DNA of 64,000 bases from assembly GCA_964532005.1 (NCBI GenBank), contig CAZHER010000001.1, forward strand, positions 1-64,000, given 5' to 3'. Of the stretch, positions 25,601-32,103 are shown one piece after another. The stretch is from CAYQEU01 sp964532005. GTDB taxonomy: Bacteria > Patescibacteriota > Doudnabacteria > UBA920. The translations under genes and the position numbers were made by a program. The notes beneath the pieces were generated by a model. That model saw only the letters and a list, made by a program, of their open reading frames with translations. It was not told the DNA's origin and made no database searches. The stretch's first letter is position 1. Every line of letters begins with the position of its first letter.

Positions 25601-25971
25601 CAGACCGAGGTGTAGATGAAGGTACTTGTTATCTTATTACGGATGGTAAAAAAGCTGGTTTCACCTCTGCCGCAGTATTTAAGGCTCTAGGTTTTAATTT
25701 CCTAAATGTTCAATATGGTGATGTCTCTTTCATGGAGTCTGCTCCAAATATTTCTACTGCCCAGCAAGCTCATCATATTGGCACACTAATTAACAATGAA
25801 GGAACGTTGCAAATCATTGGTTCAAATGCTTTAATTGGCATTCCTTCAATGTATGTGCTAACTTCTTGGGGATACAACCCGGCCACCGCTGTTCTGGCTA
25901 ATACTTATGACAAGTTGCTTATTCAACAACAAGTATTAACTAATAGAAACCCGGGAGTCATAGGATTTTAA
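19696..25971 (+). CDS. Giant FN3/LamG/esterase surface protein (2091 aa)
   Basis: A secreted 2091-residue mosaic. Signal peptide 1-33. A beta-jellyroll module (about 35-215) is repeated at about 820-1000. FN3 domains lie at about 220-410, 635-815, 1002-1195, 1436-1528 and 1640-1735. A LamG-like domain lies at about 412-630. A SASA/SGNH-type esterase domain (about 1196-1435) has the GESN nucleophile motif, a GHGGSQ block and a DANHWS catalytic Asp/His motif. An Ig-like domain (about 1530-1635) and a ZU5-like domain (about 1740-1890) follow. The C-terminus (about 1900-2091) is a repeat with DGxxRPYTS/DGKKAGFTS motifs, possibly wall-binding. It probably binds and deacetylates host or matrix glycans. 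No sortase motif is seen. Confidence 0.85.
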   Translation: MNKKLRKWISYFLLISLFSGLFLFVNNLQVHAATLLTDDFTGTTIDTAKWTEIDTGGAGGTTGNITQNGVLSTAQGFAGSVWGTNAITSTDTFDSDSLEISAVMTNNSDQLLGYGDYNFQSAGTKAFIIDALASNSVLALTWNNGSLTGNTSCGAFSDGATYRMKLITSGTGGFEVYKDDVLQCTHTTGLTIDNTKVFLQSSATASTFDNVLVTGNSAAPTAPGQVTSLSATAGDAQVSLTWSAPGSNGGSAITDYLIEYKLNSEPTTWSIFSDGTSTSTSATVTGLSNGSLYNFRVSAINAVGTGTASSTANATPSAPTAPAAPTIGTAVAGDSSASVSFTPGSNGGSAITGYTATSSPGGFTGTGSSSPITVSGLTNGVSYTFTVTATNAVGTSSASSASNSVTPNAEVPTSIANLSLWLDGGDAANMTESSGLISQINDKSGNGKNGIASGSTRPTLVSGELNGRSVIRFDGTDDYFNINSSVTYRTVLVVAKKSTSSAFSNYPGIIGDFTGTSPSNGHVLNGVDATTKLATATSNFASAYKNGDSIAGSSGHDFSPLNQFWIGTFTLSSNMTNTTSSIGMINGGGRYWNGDIAEVIAYSTTLTTDQRQTLENYLSTKWGIAVSGPTVPGAPTSLAASRGNTQVGLSWTAPSSDGGNSITDYIVEYKLTSEPATWTIFSDGTSTSTSTTVTSLTNGLSYDFRVKAVNGIGTGTASNTATKTPGPPIAPEPPTSVTAVEGNSQATVSFTAPADNGGASITSYTATSSPGGFTASGASSPLTVTGLTNGVSYTFTVTATNSAGTSSASSASNSVTPSTYGSQMTDNFTGTTINTTKWYEKDATGSGGTSGKVQQNGSLTIADSYSGGVWGSTALVSQDVYDSTNLEISASMTPASSPLIGYGDYDFGTSGKKAYLVYEESASSILALSWTDTSYTSTSCGSGSAGAATYKMKIISGGFEVYKNGVLSCTHYTAVVVNNARVFLQNSTTASTFDDVLVYGLAPTHAVPDAPTIGTATAGNASAIVTFTAPNFNNGSAITGYTVTSSPGGITASGSSSPITVTGLTNDVTYTFTVTATNGVGTSSASSASNSATPTLPAAPGQVTGLVATGFNQQVLLGWDAPSSGGTPTDYIIEYKLSSEPTTWTTFNDGTSTAKKAIVTGLTNASAYDFRVKGSNDGNPGTVSDIVSATPDAISSLAFVITGESNSGGIGLNSDATVGELASRSAVQIMNLTSGQFLFENLDIGTNNLRDHAGLEGYYDCCHGFELQLANSTEANAFPDNPQVYLVKTGHGGSQVTQWGVGQTYWTKFLQRTAAAKTQLPAGRKWVVFLSLGINDAIAGNNVNTWKTNMAEWMDRIKADLPGAIIIMTGFQSMGYGTYNTAITELAASEPNVYAIDSTGAGLRDANHWSYSGLKTVTSSMVTTAKSVLGLNFPGLPTSLSATPSSSSVALTWTAPAANGGAAISDYVIQYKTNAASTWSTFSDGTSTATSTTVTGLTGGTVYNFRVKAINANGGGNYTAVNSTTTDDSPPTITDISSNKSSGTYGEGEVIDIDVTFSEAVTSTGNVTVTLETGIVDRTCTFVITNSTTGTCNYTVQGGDTSGDLTVSSISGTIADQNGNAMISFSPATNLAANKALVIDTTGSEISLVTATPSSISATVTWATDELSSSIVQYGLTNSYGTSTTEADTSPRVTSHSVSLSNLVACTLYHYRVKSNDVANNLSTGSDNTFTTTGCTGSASVINSTTTSITANTGGSVQLNTGADDIVLDIPANATNTNVIYQVKQLDEDEATSTTGLPSGYLLADAHVYNFTAYSDSSTTVTSFDEPIEITISYEDSDVVGMNESTLVIYHYTGGNWTSLAPCIVNTSANTVTCSTTSFSIFGLMGTASASGGSSGSLSKHSVGINIVTPDGTIYTLTADGKRRPYTSAGAFLSYGFNSFATTVKAWAGDLKIPLGYFIPPRDGSITCSDRGVDEGTCYLITDGKKAGFTSAAVFKALGFNFLNVQYGDVSFMESAPNISTAQQAHHIGTLINNEGTLQIIGSNALIGIPSMYVLTSWGYNPATAVLANTYDKLLIQQQVLTNRNPGVIGF

Positions 25972-25984
25972 ATTGACAATTTTG

Positions 25985-26020
25985 ATAAAAAAAGTTGCGT
26001 TCCCCATCCAGAACGCAACT
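25985..26020. terminator. Bidirectional terminator
   Basis: AAGTTGCGTT/AACGCAACTT, a 10-bp stem with a T7 run on the minus strand, between the giant surface gene and the desaturase gene. Confidence 0.87.
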
Positions 26021-26044
26021 TATTTGTACGAAATCTTACTTTGT

Positions 26045-26869
26045 TTATTCGACTAAGTCCGCAATTTTGACATTTTTGGCCAATCCAAAGCGGACAAGTG
26101 CGCGAATCACCCAGTAGTTCATATCAATTTCATACCATGCCAGACCGTGCCGCGCTGATGTTGGATATTGGTGATGGTTGTTGTGCCAGCCTTCGCCGAA
26201 AGTCAGCCAAGCCACCCACCAATTATTGGTTGAATCGTCCGCCGTATGAAACCGGCGAGAACCCCACCTGTGCGTAACAGAATTGACCATCCATGTCACT
26301 TCCCAGCCGAACGCGACTTGGGCAAAACTTCCCCATAAAAACAGAGAAGGGTCGGGCCACCCGACGTACAGCAGAATAACACCAACCATAACCGAAGGCA
26401 CCCACCAAAACTTATGTGCAAGTTTGTGAAATTTGTCTTTCTCAAGATCTGGGGCAAATTTTTCAATTAGTTCATTGTCCAGGCTCGGGTTAGGATACAA
26501 CATCCACAACCATTGCGCCCAGGCCATCCCTTCTTTGGGTGTGTGTGGGTCTTTGCCCGGCTGTTCGGTGTATTTGTGATGAGCGCGATGTATTGCCACC
26601 CATCTGACAGGGCTACCTTGTAGCGCAAGGCAGCCAAGCACAGTTAGGAAGTATTCAACATATTTTGGTGTTTGGTAGCCGCGGTGTGTTAAAAGCCTGT
26701 GGAAACAAACTCCAACCCCAGGGCAATTTGCCAAAAACCATATGCTGAACCCAACAGCCAGCGCTTGCCAGCTGAAATAAAAAATAGCGCAAAGCGCACC
26801 GATATGAAACAAGAGCATGAAAACCCTTGTATGCCATAGATACAAAGTATTTTTTTCGATTTTCTTCAT
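26045..26869 (-). CDS. Membrane fatty-acid (acyl) desaturase
   Basis: A 274-residue desaturase of the stearoyl-CoA/acyl-lipid delta-9 family. All three histidine boxes are present: HRLLTH (about 57), HRAHH (about 94) and HNNHH (about 231), which hold the di-iron centre. Four hydrophobic helices pair around residues 13-50 and 145-185. It introduces a double bond in acyl chains in the membrane, using O2. The start is the ATG at 26869, 5 nt after GGAGG; the GTG at 26881 is part of that ribosome site. CPR bacteria usually lack fatty-acid synthesis, so it may modify scavenged lipids. Solitary gene with its own terminator; GC above the surroundings. Confidence 0.93.
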   Translation of the reverse strand: MKKIEKNTLYLWHTRVFMLLFHIGALCAIFYFSWQALAVGFSIWFLANCPGVGVCFHRLLTHRGYQTPKYVEYFLTVLGCLALQGSPVRWVAIHRAHHKYTEQPGKDPHTPKEGMAWAQWLWMLYPNPSLDNELIEKFAPDLEKDKFHKLAHKFWWVPSVMVGVILLYVGWPDPSLFLWGSFAQVAFGWEVTWMVNSVTHRWGSRRFHTADDSTNNWWVAWLTFGEGWHNNHHQYPTSARHGLAWYEIDMNYWVIRALVRFGLAKNVKIADLVE

Positions 26870-26889
26870 CAGATCCTCCACTTGGCTTT

Positions 26890-26895
26890 ATTATA
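26890..26895 (-). promoter_or_regulatory. -10 element of the desaturase gene
   Basis: TATAAT on the minus strand, 20 nt before the ATG at 26869. No convincing -35 was found. Confidence 0.5.
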
Positions 26896-26945
26896 ATGGT
26901 TTTTAAAATTGCGGGCGAGTTTGCTTCAATTTAGTCATAGTAAAT

Positions 26946-26976
26946 AAAAAAGACCCTAATTTATAATCGCTGGGTC
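26946..26976 (-). terminator. Terminator after the 65-aa gene
   Basis: GACCC and GGGTC with a 15-nt loop, followed by TTTTTTATTT on the minus strand. Confidence 0.7.
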
Positions 26977-26991
26977 GTGGCGAGTTTGAGG

Positions 26992-27189
26992 TCAAGTGTC
27001 GTCATTTTGTTTTCGGGGATGACACAGGGTACAGCTGGCATCTGGGATAAGGAGCGGTCCGGGATCTCCTTGTTCTTGTTGTCTTTCCCAGGCTATAGCA
27101 AGAAGCGATTTTGGATTTATCTCCTCTTCATGTTGCCCAGATTCACATTTCCACGTTCGGTGCGGCCTATCCGACTTTTTACATTCCAT
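26992..27189 (-). CDS. Small Cys-containing protein (65 aa)
   Basis: A 65-residue hydrophilic protein with four cysteines (C3, C15 and a C-x2-C pair near the end) and an acidic/glutamine-rich middle. It could bind zinc, but no known zinc-ribbon is matched. AGGAGA lies 5 nt before the ATG at 27189. It follows the 84-aa membrane protein by 9 nt in a two-gene operon under a promoter with a palindromic operator. Confidence 0.62.
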   Translation of the reverse strand: MECKKSDRPHRTWKCESGQHEEEINPKSLLAIAWERQQEQGDPGPLLIPDASCTLCHPRKQNDDT

Positions 27190-27198
27190 TATATTCTC

Positions 27199-27453
27199 CT
27201 ATAGTTGGGTACGGCCACTGATGTAGCGCATGATACCCGTAAGTGCCGTGAAGCAGAAAAAACATACCTGGATTGTAAATGTTGCCCATGAACCTGTTTG
27301 GTAGGTTTCTATTGCAGCCCCGAGCTGTCCAAGCATCATTCCTGCAGTGAAGAGAAAAAAAGGTTTATTTCTGAGGTGGCCACCTTTGACCGAAAAATAC
27401 CCCCAAGAAAACAATTGACAAAGTATCATTGTCCAAATGATGTAGTTCTTCAT
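27199..27453 (-). CDS. Small membrane protein (84 aa)
   Basis: An 84-residue protein with three predicted transmembrane helices (about 3-20, 29-46, 55-75). The ATG at 27453 has a strong AGGAGG 7 nt upstream. The frame is open further upstream, but the promoter lies just before the SD. First gene of a two-gene operon with the 65-aa Cys protein. Function unknown. Confidence 0.65.
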   Translation of the reverse strand: MKNYIIWTMILCQLFSWGYFSVKGGHLRNKPFFLFTAGMMLGQLGAAIETYQTGSWATFTIQVCFFCFTALTGIMRYISGRTQL

Positions 27454-27498
27454 TGTGTTCCTCCTGAGTCGAACTGTTCGTCGTGAGGCGAACAAACA

Positions 27499-27527
27499 AA
27501 AATACCACAAAATGTGGTATTGGTCAA
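27499..27527 (-). promoter_or_regulatory. Promoter with perfect dyad operator
   Basis: TTGACC (27527-27522), 17 nt, TATTTT (27504-27499). The spacer and -10 are covered by a perfect inverted repeat AATACCACA-AAA-TGTGGTATT (27501-27521), a classic repressor position. Confidence 0.75.
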
Positions 27528-27538
27528 TAAGTTTCAAT

Positions 27539-27569
27539 AAAAAAGACCTTTGTTTATACTCGTGGTCTA
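27539..27569 (-). terminator. Terminator of the T-box-controlled gene
   Basis: AGACC/GGTCT stem followed by TTTTTTATT on the minus strand, 27 nt after the stop at 27596. Confidence 0.7.
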
Positions 27570-27595
27570 AATACGAGTTAATCGAGTAGCAATAG

Positions 27596-27925
27596 CTACT
27601 TTGGTTCTGGAACGACACGGATTGCCCCTGAAGTTATAAGGTAACCGATTGACTTCAGAGCATTTGTTGTGGATCCTTTGTTCCTTGGCCATAAAATGTT
27701 ACATTCCCAAGTTTGTAGTGATGCAAGGTCGTTGTCGACGTATGCATGGGTCATTGGCGGCTCTTCTGGAAATAAATCTTCGAGTACCGGATCGCCGCAT
27801 TCAACCTTTATAAGGTCTCCATGATTTGCCAGAACAGTGTAATATCGTGTATATCCCCATCCGCTTCCGGAGTGGCTTGTAATTGCTCTAATTTCCATTA
27901 ACGCCTCAAATGTAAGAGTTTTCAT
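27596..27925 (-). CDS. Hypothetical protein under T-box control (109 aa)
   Basis: A 109-residue protein of unknown family. ATG 27925 is preceded by GGAGG (9-nt spacing); in-frame codons upstream belong to the T-box terminator region. The body is predicted alpha/beta with several aromatic residues (GWGYTRYY) and a C-terminal LITSGAIRVV strand. T-box leaders normally govern aminoacyl-tRNA synthetases, amino-acid transporters or biosynthesis genes. This protein resembles none of these. It forms a single-gene transcription unit with its own terminator. Confidence 0.65.
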   Translation of the reverse strand: MKTLTFEALMEIRAITSHSGSGWGYTRYYTVLANHGDLIKVECGDPVLEDLFPEEPPMTHAYVDNDLASLQTWECNILWPRNKGSTTNALKSIGYLITSGAIRVVPEPK

Positions 27926-27961
27926 TGTATTCGTTCCTCCAGTCTGGTTTTCGAGAGTAAT

Positions 27962-28236
27962 AAAAAACCTCTCGTCTCTGCATGCATAATAAAATGCATA
28001 CAAGGACGAAAGGTTGTCTTTCGCGGTGCCACCTTGTTTCCTTTAATATTCTAATTACAGATATAAAAAAAGGCTCTTATCCGATGCTCTACTTTTCAGC
28101 GACACATCTTATCCAGTAGATTACGGCTGGCTGCCGGATTCCACGCTAAGACAAAATTGTCTTTTTGCAGAACCACCTTCCCATAAGGGTCCAATCATCC
28201 CTGGGTAATAACGGTATTCGTTCAATATTTAATTGT
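27962..28236 (-). promoter_or_regulatory. T-box leader (tRNA-sensing)
   Basis: The conserved T-box AAGGTGGCACCGCG lies on the minus strand. The antiterminator (28037-28000) is ACAAGG, the UGGCACC bulge (28031-28025), an inner CGAAAG/CTTTCG helix and CCTTGT. The competing terminator pairs CCTTTCGTC (28013-28005) with GACGAGAGG (27976-27968) followed by T6, so the two folds exclude each other. The UGGC bulge predicts a tRNA with discriminator G. The upstream 200 nt contain strong helices (CCCA-GGG...CCC-TTA-TGGG) consistent with stem I. I could not assign the specifier codon. Confidence 0.88.
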
Positions 28237-28242
28237 ATATGA

Positions 28243-28271
28243 ATTATAGCAAACTCAAATAATTTTGGCAA
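28243..28271 (-). promoter_or_regulatory. Promoter of the T-box transcript
   Basis: TTGCCA (28271-28266), 17 nt, TATAAT (28248-28243); transcript start near 28236. Nothing else is seen between 28272 and 28345. Confidence 0.85.
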
Positions 28272-28345
28272 ATTACTTTTTTGTAAAGCTTGCCAGAAGT
28301 ACTGACCAAACCTTATAGCAGATATTTTAATTAAATCTAGATACT

Positions 28346-28376
28346 AAAAAAGCGCCGCTCGAAATTATCCGAGCGG
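28346..28376 (-). terminator. Terminator of the UbiA-like gene
   Basis: CCGCTCG-n8-CGAGCGG followed by CGCTTTTTT on the minus strand. Confidence 0.85.
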
Positions 28377-28393
28377 ACTTGAAAATACTATTC

Positions 28394-29182
28394 TTACAGT
28401 AGCCCTATAAGAATGAGACATAGTGAGGCGTGTATAAGCGTTTCGCATATGCCAGCCTTCTTTTTGGTTAACAGTATCACCGCAGTCATTAAAAGCACTA
28501 ATGCCGACATTACGATCATCGTCATTTGAAAAACGCTTTCAGTAAACTGCAGGATCGCAAAGGGCAGCAATGTTGCAATCAGGAGTAGTCCGCCTGATAT
28601 TTGCAGCGCGTGTTCTGTGCCTAACACCATCGGTAGCGTAATGCGTTTTCCTTCGTTCGCCAATATATCCTTAACATCTTTGATTATTTCTCTTGCAAGA
28701 TGAGCGAGAGCTGCTAATCCAATTGCCCAAGGTACTATTCTGTGAGTCATTGCTCCGGCATACCAACCAATGATGATCGGGGTAGTACTGATAAGACTCA
28801 TAGTGATGTTCTTGGTAATCCAGTGTGAAGACAATTTGGCTGAATACGCTGCAATCGCCAAGGTATTAAAAAGACAAATCAACACACATTGCTTAGGAAG
28901 CCATATCACTGCAACAGCAATGGAAAGACAGAAAATTCCCAGACCAACAAGCCGTAATGTTTCAGGGTCTTTAAACTCTAGTCTGTCTGATTTCCGGGCA
29001 TACATCCAGTTTGCTCCTCCGTAGTGGTAGAAGCTTGCCCCTATAGTACTTAAAGCAATTGAGGCAGCAACTGCTAGGGACTGTTCTAATTGTGCGCCGC
29101 ATGACTGAGCGATAATCCACGCTGCCAAACCACTGGATATCGGCAAAACCGGTCTTATCAGTTTATATGCTAATACCAACAT
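28394..29182 (-). CDS. UbiA-like prenyltransferase
   Basis: A 262-residue protein with about eight hydrophobic helices. The second UbiA motif is well kept: REIIKDVKDILANEGKRITLP (about 165-184) with the expected aspartates. The first motif, normally NDxxDxxxD, is altered to GANWMYARKSDR (about 56-67), so prenyl-diphosphate binding may differ. UbiA enzymes attach prenyl chains to aromatic or glycerol-phosphate acceptors in quinone or ether-lipid synthesis. No partner pathway is visible. Strong GAGGAGG before the ATG at 29182; own promoter and terminator. It lies in the run of SD-type minus-strand genes that includes the desaturase. Confidence 0.75.
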   Translation of the reverse strand: MLVLAYKLIRPVLPISSGLAAWIIAQSCGAQLEQSLAVAASIALSTIGASFYHYGGANWMYARKSDRLEFKDPETLRLVGLGIFCLSIAVAVIWLPKQCVLICLFNTLAIAAYSAKLSSHWITKNITMSLISTTPIIIGWYAGAMTHRIVPWAIGLAALAHLAREIIKDVKDILANEGKRITLPMVLGTEHALQISGGLLLIATLLPFAILQFTESVFQMTMIVMSALVLLMTAVILLTKKKAGICETLIHASLCLILIGLL

Positions 29183-29223
29183 AGATCATTCCTCCTCGAA
29201 CTTCTAAATTGAACTTATCACAG

Positions 29224-29252
29224 AGTATAGTATTTATTACTTTTTTAAGCAA
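29224..29252 (-). promoter_or_regulatory. Promoter of the UbiA-like gene
   Basis: TTGCTT (29252-29247), 17 nt, TATACT (29229-29224) on the minus strand. Confidence 0.8.
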
Positions 29253-29314
29253 ACAGTTTAATCCCCGCTTACTCTCAAGGTAAAATCGATTATTATTTAG
29301 ACTTTCGGCAAACA

Positions 29315-29345
29315 AATAACACCCAATCAAATTCTGGGTGTTATT
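29315..29345 (-). terminator. Terminator of tmRNA
   Basis: AATAACACCCA and TGGGTGTTATT (11 bp, 9-nt loop) followed by TTGTTTG on the minus strand, 27 nt past the tmRNA 3' end. Confidence 0.75.
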
Positions 29346-29371
29346 ATCATAAAGTTTAAACTTTTTTAATA

Positions 29372-29762
29372 TGGTGGAGATGGCGAGAGTTAAACTCGCG
29401 TCCAAAACAAATTCACTTATCAATTGGTCACAAGATTAGTCCGCTTAATACTTTTACGTAACCAGCGGACAGGTAAGTGTAAAAGTTGATCTACAAAAGT
29501 TCCATAGCGCCGCGCAAATCAAGCAACGCTACTATACCCCAAAATGAACCTGCGAATCCAAAGCGAGGGGGCGTTTTGGTACAGGGTTCCAGTTTAAGTT
29601 TTTAGGCGAGAACAGGTACAGGAGCGAAGGCGGAAGCCAAAGCTGCCTTTACCTTAGAAAATGCGTTTGCATTTATGTTTGCCTACCAGATTTACGAGTT
29701 AGAAGGCTTGCTCGTCTTGCATATTGATAAATGTCAAAGTTCTGTCAAAATCCGGCATCCCC
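29372..29762 (-). ncRNA. ssrA: tmRNA (SsrA)
   Basis: A 391-nt tmRNA. The 5' GGGGATG pairs with 3' CATCTCC-A-CCA in an alanine-type acceptor stem with G3-U. The T arm GCGAG-TTTAACT-CTCGC and encoded CCA are clear. The tag frame starts at GCA (29682), reads 26 codons (ANINANAF... to ...PVPVLA) and stops at TAA (29604-29602). The tag is longer than the 10-aa E. coli tag and ends VLA rather than LAA. tmRNA with SmpB (34020-34448) rescues stalled ribosomes and marks products for proteolysis. Confidence 0.95.
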
Positions 29763-29826
29763 GTATAGAAAATGACGATTTCCCTAGGAAATCGTTACCA
29801 TAAGTGGCGTTTTCCACTTGTTTTAT

Positions 29827-29855
29827 ATTATAGCAGATTTTTGTCTTTTTGTCAA
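29827..29855 (-). promoter_or_regulatory. Consensus promoter of tmRNA
   Basis: TTGACA (29855-29850), 17 nt, TATAAT (29832-29827): perfect consensus. The 58-nt pre-tmRNA leader contains two hairpins, AAGTGG/CCACTT and a 9-bp ACGATTTCC/GGAAATCGT, probably for 5' processing. Confidence 0.93.
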
Positions 29856-29917
29856 TAGTCAAAAAAAAAACCTAATCCTAATCCTTGCTTACCTAGGACA
29901 ATAAAAATTTTTATTTT

Positions 29918-29945
29918 TTGTGCTGAATTAAAATTGTGTCATAAT
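29918..29945 (+). promoter_or_regulatory. Promoter of the 215-aa protein gene
   Basis: TTGTGC (29918-29923), 16 nt, CATAAT (29940-29945), about 28 nt before the ATG at 29974. Confidence 0.55.
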
Positions 29946-29973
29946 TAATAAAAGAATTAATAACAAGTTCTAA

Positions 29974-30621
29974 ATGGGTAAATTTCAAAACCTTCTCAAG
30001 AACAAACCACTTATAATAGCCCTTATAGTAGCAGTTGCAGTAGTTGGCTTATTTTCAGGACTTAAATTTTATCAGAAACAAAAAAAGCAAGATGTAATGG
30101 TTAGAACTGGTATTCAAAGCTTAGTAACGCTAAGAAAGGACCAAAGGCTATCTGTTGTTAAGAATAATGCCAACGTGGCAACAAGCTTAATCCACTCGCG
30201 CTCTTCCAAAGCCAGCGATGATGATCCAACCTTAGCAGAGGTATGTGAGTTTATGGGTGATGTGACAACTTATTGGTACAATGTTATGCAAGGAACTGTT
30301 CCAAACAGTTTAGGTGAGGTATTGGAACCTTTAGCACAAGCAATAGAAGACGAAGATTGGGAGACCGCAGCCGAAATGTTGAGTGTATTTGATATCGATA
30401 TGGGCATGGGAACAAGTTCTCCTTTTGATCAAGATTTTAATGGGGAACTAGACCAAGCAGAAATTTTAGCAGCCTGGGAAACTATTTCTACTGCCACACC
30501 CCAAGACTTCTTTGAAGCATCATTGGATATGCTAGAGGAGATATGTCCCCAAGAGTATATAGATTGGACTTCTGGTATGGGCTGGGGATCGGGCAGTGGT
30601 ATGGGCTCAGGTTCATACTAA
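29974..30621 (+). CDS. Membrane-anchored protein with an EF-hand-like loop
   Basis: A 215-residue protein. A basic N-terminus and one transmembrane helix (about 13-31) anchor an outer, acidic helical domain. Residues about 152-163 (DQDFNGELDQAE) match a calcium-binding EF-hand loop, single and therefore uncertain. The C-terminus is a Gly/Ser/Met/Trp-rich tail. Its stop abuts the ATG of the next gene, so the two are co-translated. No family recognised. Confidence 0.7.
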   Translation: MGKFQNLLKNKPLIIALIVAVAVVGLFSGLKFYQKQKKQDVMVRTGIQSLVTLRKDQRLSVVKNNANVATSLIHSRSSKASDDDPTLAEVCEFMGDVTTYWYNVMQGTVPNSLGEVLEPLAQAIEDEDWETAAEMLSVFDIDMGMGTSSPFDQDFNGELDQAEILAAWETISTATPQDFFEASLDMLEEICPQEYIDWTSGMGWGSGSGMGSGSY

Positions 30622-32103
30622 ATGTTGTTTCGTAACCACCGGCCGATTTTAGTTTTAATAATTGCATTTGCATTCTTAATTATACTGGCAAGATATTCTT
30701 ATTTTGCCAGTATTGTTATTCATACCCTGGTAGATGTTTTTGCAGGCGGGCGAAGTTCTGTTAAAGTGGATTTATTTTTTGTTTATGTAATATTGTTGAG
30801 CACAATAGCTTTGGTGTTAGGGAAAGGAGAGATTCTATCCCAGCTCAAAATTAGAAATTTTTGGGTTTTATTGAGCGTGCTTGCCACATTTACTTACAGC
30901 ACAGCTCTTATGATTGTGTTTTACCGGCATTGGGGATTGGATATAAGCGACTTTGTAGTTGTGCTACATAACGGAGAAGTCACCAGCACAATGCTCCTGC
31001 ATAATCATATTATGAAAGGGTTCAACGGCTGGGTCTTGCACTGGTTTGGTATGGCCGGGCAAGAAAATTTAGATGCAGGATACTCGCTATTGCATCTTCT
31101 CCCAAATACTTATTACCTTGTTGGAGGGGTTTTTTTTGCGGTAGCTGCTGTGTTTTTAATTTTGAAGTTTGTTGAGTTGTACAAGAAGCAACAAGGACAT
31201 AACCTCCTTTTTATTGTGCTTTATTCTACTGTATCTTTCAGTCTTTTGAAAAATATGTTAGATGGTGGAGTGCTTAACCGGGAAACCCCACTGGCATTGG
31301 CAGGATTATGCTTTATTTTGTTGTGGACAACACCAGCCAAGTTTAAAGATATATATAAGGTTTTAGCGTGGAGCTTTAGTCCTTTGGCTGTGTATTTAGG
31401 GGTTATTCTGATTCTATGGCAAGCTAAGTTAATCGCAATTTACATATTTACTGCAACTATTTTTCCAATGATTCTATTTGTTGTACTATTGCTCACGCTT
31501 GCTTGGTGGTGGGTTATGGGATTTAATGCTAAAAGCAGAGTCGGAGCAGTGTTGCTGTTGTGTAGTATCGTCTCATTTTATTTTCCCATCAGCAATAGCG
31601 TAGAAACATATTTAGGATCTAGGCGAGTGTTGAGCAGTGAGGGGGCTTTTGTGGCTCTTTACAAGAATCCGGAAGTCCAGCCAGCACAACAGTCAACTTG
31701 GGTAGCTCAAGAACAATTCAACAATCTAACTGTCTACCAATTTTTGCCTATACAACCAGCAAGAATTAATGAGGTTTTGACCAGCAACAATTTAGTGCCA
31801 AATTACAAGCCAATTACCATACCGGGTTATAATTGTTTGCCAGTTCTTGGAACAAGGTCACTTAGTTTCACTGTAAGCAGTCCAAATCAGATGAATACCA
31901 GTCCTACCACTGGTAGGTTTGGCCGCTTGTCAATGATAAAGGAATTGCCAAAAGTGAATAAGCTGTACCAGTATCGGGTTACAGTCGATTTTAGTGCTTG
32001 CACCCCTCGCATATTGAACATTGTTCAGGAATTGCTTAGGTCTCAAGGCAGAGAGCCTTTCTTTATAACCAACACTTTCCAAGGCGGTGACGACTTTAAT
32101 TAG
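30622..32103 (+). CDS. Polytopic membrane protein (493 aa)
   Basis: A 493-residue protein with about ten transmembrane helices in the first 335 residues and a roughly 160-residue soluble C-terminal domain with two cysteines. The layout (many TM helices, extracytoplasmic His/Asn-rich loops, soluble tail) recalls polytopic glycosyltransferase or polymerase-like proteins, but no catalytic motif is recognised. The ATG directly follows the stop of the EF-hand-like protein. It overlaps the convergent gene at 32100 by 4 nt. Confidence 0.7.
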   Translation: MLFRNHRPILVLIIAFAFLIILARYSYFASIVIHTLVDVFAGGRSSVKVDLFFVYVILLSTIALVLGKGEILSQLKIRNFWVLLSVLATFTYSTALMIVFYRHWGLDISDFVVVLHNGEVTSTMLLHNHIMKGFNGWVLHWFGMAGQENLDAGYSLLHLLPNTYYLVGGVFFAVAAVFLILKFVELYKKQQGHNLLFIVLYSTVSFSLLKNMLDGGVLNRETPLALAGLCFILLWTTPAKFKDIYKVLAWSFSPLAVYLGVILILWQAKLIAIYIFTATIFPMILFVVLLLTLAWWWVMGFNAKSRVGAVLLLCSIVSFYFPISNSVETYLGSRRVLSSEGAFVALYKNPEVQPAQQSTWVAQEQFNNLTVYQFLPIQPARINEVLTSNNLVPNYKPITIPGYNCLPVLGTRSLSFTVSSPNQMNTSPTTGRFGRLSMIKELPKVNKLYQYRVTVDFSACTPRILNIVQELLRSQGREPFFITNTFQGGDDFN

